From the NCBI GenBank assembly GCA_020350405.1, contig CP070715.1, positions 2,462,645 to 2,507,763 of the forward strand: a DNA stretch of 45,119 nucleotides, in the 5' to 3' direction. The notes below the pieces were generated by a model that was not told the DNA's origin, did not search any database, and was given only the letters and a program-made list of their open reading frames with translations. The translations under genes and the position numbers were made by a program. This DNA comes from Planctomycetota bacterium. GTDB lineage: Bacteria > Planctomycetota > Phycisphaerae > Sedimentisphaerales > Anaerobacaceae. Positions 43,136-45,119 of this stretch are shown one piece after another (the first letter of the stretch is position 1; every line of letters starts with the position of its first letter).

Positions 43136-43822
43136 ATGGTCGTTGACCTGCCTGAGCTGCGAGAGAAACTGGGGGTTTTTAAGGACCGACAGGATGCTGG
43201 CATAAGGCTGGCTGAGATGCTCCAGGCCTACAGGGATAGTTCCGCGATAGTCTTTGCCATTCCTGCCGGGGGTGTACCGGTAGCGGCTACCTTAGCGGAA
43301 AAGCTGAATCTGTCTCTGGATGTTGCAGTTGTCAGTAAGATAACGCTGCCCTGGAACACAGAGGCGGGCTTTGGGGCGGTCGCCTTCGATGGTACGGTGC
43401 GTTTAAATAATCGGATGCTGGGACATATAGGCCTAACCGACCAAGAAGTCCGACAAAGAATCGAGCTGACAACAGTTAAGGTGCAAAAACGTTTCAAAGA
43501 GCTGCGGGGCGCCGAGCCAATGCCCGACCTGTCAGGCAGGAAAGTCTTTTTGGTTGATGATGGGATAGCCTCGGGATTTACCTTTCGGGTCGCTGTTGAG
43601 GCGCTAAAGAACCACGGGACAGATGAGATTATTGCCGCTGTTCCTACAGGCCACCGCCACGCGCTGCAGCCTGTAGCTCCGCAGGTTCAGGCGGTGTACT
43701 GCGCGAACGTCCGCAGCGGCTGGAGCTTTGCCGTGGCGGCAGCGTACCAGAGATGGTCCGATGTCGATGACGCCGAGGTATTGCAAATCCTTACACGTTT
43801 CCGCGGCCGCAGGGGAGCTTAA
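43136..43822 (+). CDS. Phosphoribosyltransferase-fold protein
   Basis: 228 residues of type I phosphoribosyltransferase fold: PAGGVPVAATLAEKLNLSLD near the start and the PRPP-binding-like loop VFLVDDGIASGFT around residues 138-150. This resembles the stand-alone 'phosphoribosyltransferase' proteins often paired with dienelactone-hydrolase or erythromycin-esterase-like domains, not a specific purine or pyrimidine salvage enzyme. The ATG has no strong ribosome binding site. It follows the membrane/TPR-like gene by ~120 bp; TATAAT at 43027-43032 could be a weak promoter. The substrate is unknown. Confidence 0.8.
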   Translation: MVVDLPELREKLGVFKDRQDAGIRLAEMLQAYRDSSAIVFAIPAGGVPVAATLAEKLNLSLDVAVVSKITLPWNTEAGFGAVAFDGTVRLNNRMLGHIGLTDQEVRQRIELTTVKVQKRFKELRGAEPMPDLSGRKVFLVDDGIASGFTFRVAVEALKNHGTDEIIAAVPTGHRHALQPVAPQVQAVYCANVRSGWSFAVAAAYQRWSDVDDAEVLQILTRFRGRRGA

Positions 43823-43905
43823 AGCTTTTTAATATTGACCTGTGGCTTAACCAGCCGTTGGCGTTAGGATTTGACGTTTGTGTGGATTACGCTACTATAA
43901 CTTCC

Positions 43906-45119
43906 ATGGTTCAGAGACAAAAATCCGCTGGCGTAAGGAATATGCGGTGGGTGACTGTATTGCTGCTGCTGGTCGCGGTAGGGGGGTGGCTGGTGCTGCG
44001 CTTGGGGATTTTGCGAAGAGAAGTTCGCCGCGTTGTCCTTATCAGTATCGACACCTGCCGGGCCGACTACCTGAGCTGCTACGGCTATCCTCGCAGTACT
44101 ACGCCTAACATTGACCGGCTCGCGCGGCAAAGCGTCCTTTTCACCAATGTAATTACTCCCATTCCCACGACACTTCCGGCCCACTGCTCGATGCTCACCG
44201 GCACCATCCCGCCATATCACGGTGTACATTATAATGTCGGCTACAGGCTGGGCCAGTCCAATGTAACCTTGGCGGAGATTTTGCGCCCAATGGGATTTAC
44301 CACCGCCGCTTTCATCAGCGCTTTTGTGTTGGACTCTGACTTCGGCCTTGACCAGGGATTTGACACCTACGACGACAGCTTTGAAGAGATTCGCCGAAAT
44401 ATTTTCGGCAGTGAGCGCAGGGCCGGTGAGACCAGCCGTCTTGCTATCGAATGGCTCCAGCAACGCGACAAGGGCGAAAAATTTTTCCTGTTTTTGCATT
44501 ACTATGACCCTCATCTTGAATATGAACCGCCGGAGCCGTTCGCATCCGAATTTGCCGACAATCTCTATGCCGGCGAAATCGCCTATACCGATTATTGCAT
44601 AGATCTCGTGATTGACAAGCTTAAGGAGCTGGGTGTGTACGACTCGACCCTTATTATTGTTACCAGCGACCACGGCGAGATGCTAGGCGAACACGGTGAG
44701 CCGGACCACGGCTATTTCATTTACGAGAGCGCCATCAACGTTCCGCTCATTTTCAAGTTACCCCGGCGAAACGAAGGCAGAAAGGTGGACGGCGTGGCCG
44801 ATATAATCGATATTGTGCCAACGATTTGCGGAATGGTTGGCGCAGATGTGCCGCCTGCGGTGCGGGCAAAGGACCTGTCGGTTTTTTTTGGTTCGGGCCG
44901 GCCGGGCCGCGAAGAAAGGCATCTTTACTGCGAGAGTATGATGCCGACAAGATATAATGCCAGTTCTTTGCTGGGCGTTGTCACCGACCGCTTCAAATAC
45001 ATCCAAACCACCCGGCCGGAACTCTACGACCTTGTTGAAGACCCCAATGAAACAAACAATCTGGCAGAGCGGCAGCCCCATCAGGGCCGTATTTTGCAGG
45101 ACCGATTAAAGCAGATATT
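43906..45119 (+). CDS. Sulfatase-superfamily (alkaline phosphatase fold) enzyme, cut by window end
   Basis: At least 404 residues, running off the right edge. An N-terminal membrane or signal helix (VTVLLLLVAVGGWLVLRLGIL) comes first. The metal-binding start is VLISIDTCRADYLSCYGYPR, and the core segment TPIPTTLPAHCSMLTGTIPP follows. Then come HYYDPHLEYEPP and the metal site TSDHGEMLGEHGEPDHG. The place where true sulfatases carry C-x-P-S-R for formylglycine reads T-L-P-A-H, so it is more likely a phosphatase or phosphotransferase-like member with Thr as nucleophile. The end reads ELYDLVEDPNETNNLAE, usual for sulfatase-like proteins. The start ATG 43906 lacks a clear ribosome binding site; 43942 is an alternative. 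The frame on the opposite strand is a shadow. Confidence 0.82.
   Translation, partial: MVQRQKSAGVRNMRWVTVLLLLVAVGGWLVLRLGILRREVRRVVLISIDTCRADYLSCYGYPRSTTPNIDRLARQSVLFTNVITPIPTTLPAHCSMLTGTIPPYHGVHYNVGYRLGQSNVTLAEILRPMGFTTAAFISAFVLDSDFGLDQGFDTYDDSFEEIRRNIFGSERRAGETSRLAIEWLQQRDKGEKFFLFLHYYDPHLEYEPPEPFASEFADNLYAGEIAYTDYCIDLVIDKLKELGVYDSTLIIVTSDHGEMLGEHGEPDHGYFIYESAINVPLIFKLPRRNEGRKVDGVADIIDIVPTICGMVGADVPPAVRAKDLSVFFGSGRPGREERHLYCESMMPTRYNASSLLGVVTDRFKYIQTTRPELYDLVEDPNETNNLAERQPHQGRILQDRLKQI

Noticed and set aside
43864-44673. 269-codon frame on the minus strand near the right end
   Set aside because: It lies opposite the sulfatase-superfamily gene, which has clear metal-binding motifs and continues to the window end; the minus frame has no recognisable motif.

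Overview
The window looks like chromosome from a planctomycete of the Phycisphaerae type (Sedimentisphaerales-like). This is inferred from gene content, not from a marker gene. The clues are two paralogous single-gene pseudopilins with the ExxxD/E-type prepilin N-terminus and a shared 'NRHD...LKWHR' C-terminal half, secreted LamG/dockerin-like proteins, a PilM-type protein with Gly-Pro-Pro-Gly-Tyr tracts, a DUF6057-type membrane protein, a sulfatase-superfamily enzyme and a Tat-exported enolase-superfamily enzyme. No rRNA, tRNA, CRISPR array, transposase or phage gene was seen.

Layout. 0.3-7.2 kb (minus strand): a DUF6057-like membrane protein translationally coupled to a TolB-like beta-propeller protein with one CxxCH haem motif, then a fused multi-membrane-helix/spermidine-synthase-like protein with C-terminal TPRs. 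7.4-11.4 kb (minus): a PAS domain attached to about 1150 residues of repeated coiled coil. 11.7-16.2 kb (minus): iron-type alcohol dehydrogenase with a small ABM-type monooxygenase, then a large secreted LamG/dockerin-like protein behind a structured leader with an intrinsic terminator. 17.0-19.1 kb (plus): pseudopilin and Tat-exported mandelate-racemase-like enzyme. 19.2-22.3 kb: secreted dockerin-like protein (minus), a cold-shock protein (plus) behind two near-consensus promoters and a probable small RNA, then a 2-hydroxyacid dehydrogenase and an exported hydratase-like protein (minus).

22.4-28.4 kb is the most unusual part. It holds a membrane-anchored NACHT-type NTPase, a small basic ORF, a small acidic Pro/Glu-rich protein and a subtilisin-family protease. 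Among them lie three copies of a compact structured element, each placed in the 5' region of a minus-strand gene or transcript, plus an orphan small RNA with its own promoter and terminator, A-tract direct repeats and a block of 10-bp phased T-tracts.

28.5-35.7 kb: MtaB tRNA methylthiotransferase (minus) is divergent from a three-gene plus-strand cluster. That cluster reads as a type IV pilus/type II secretion inner-membrane platform: a PilM-like protein extended by a membrane segment and periplasmic part, then two bitopic membrane proteins. The first and third carry GPPGYG tracts. 35.7-45.1 kb: GH2 beta-mannosidase and a second pseudopilin (minus), then S-adenosylhomocysteinase, a membrane/TPR-like protein, a phosphoribosyltransferase and a sulfatase-superfamily enzyme cut by the window end (plus).

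The strongest candidate for something undescribed is the three-copy element. Its hairpins are kept by compensatory or wobble changes that fit the minus strand. The GPPGYG pilus platform and the NACHT/subtilase neighbourhood follow. All function calls come from reading the translated sequence and no database search was made.
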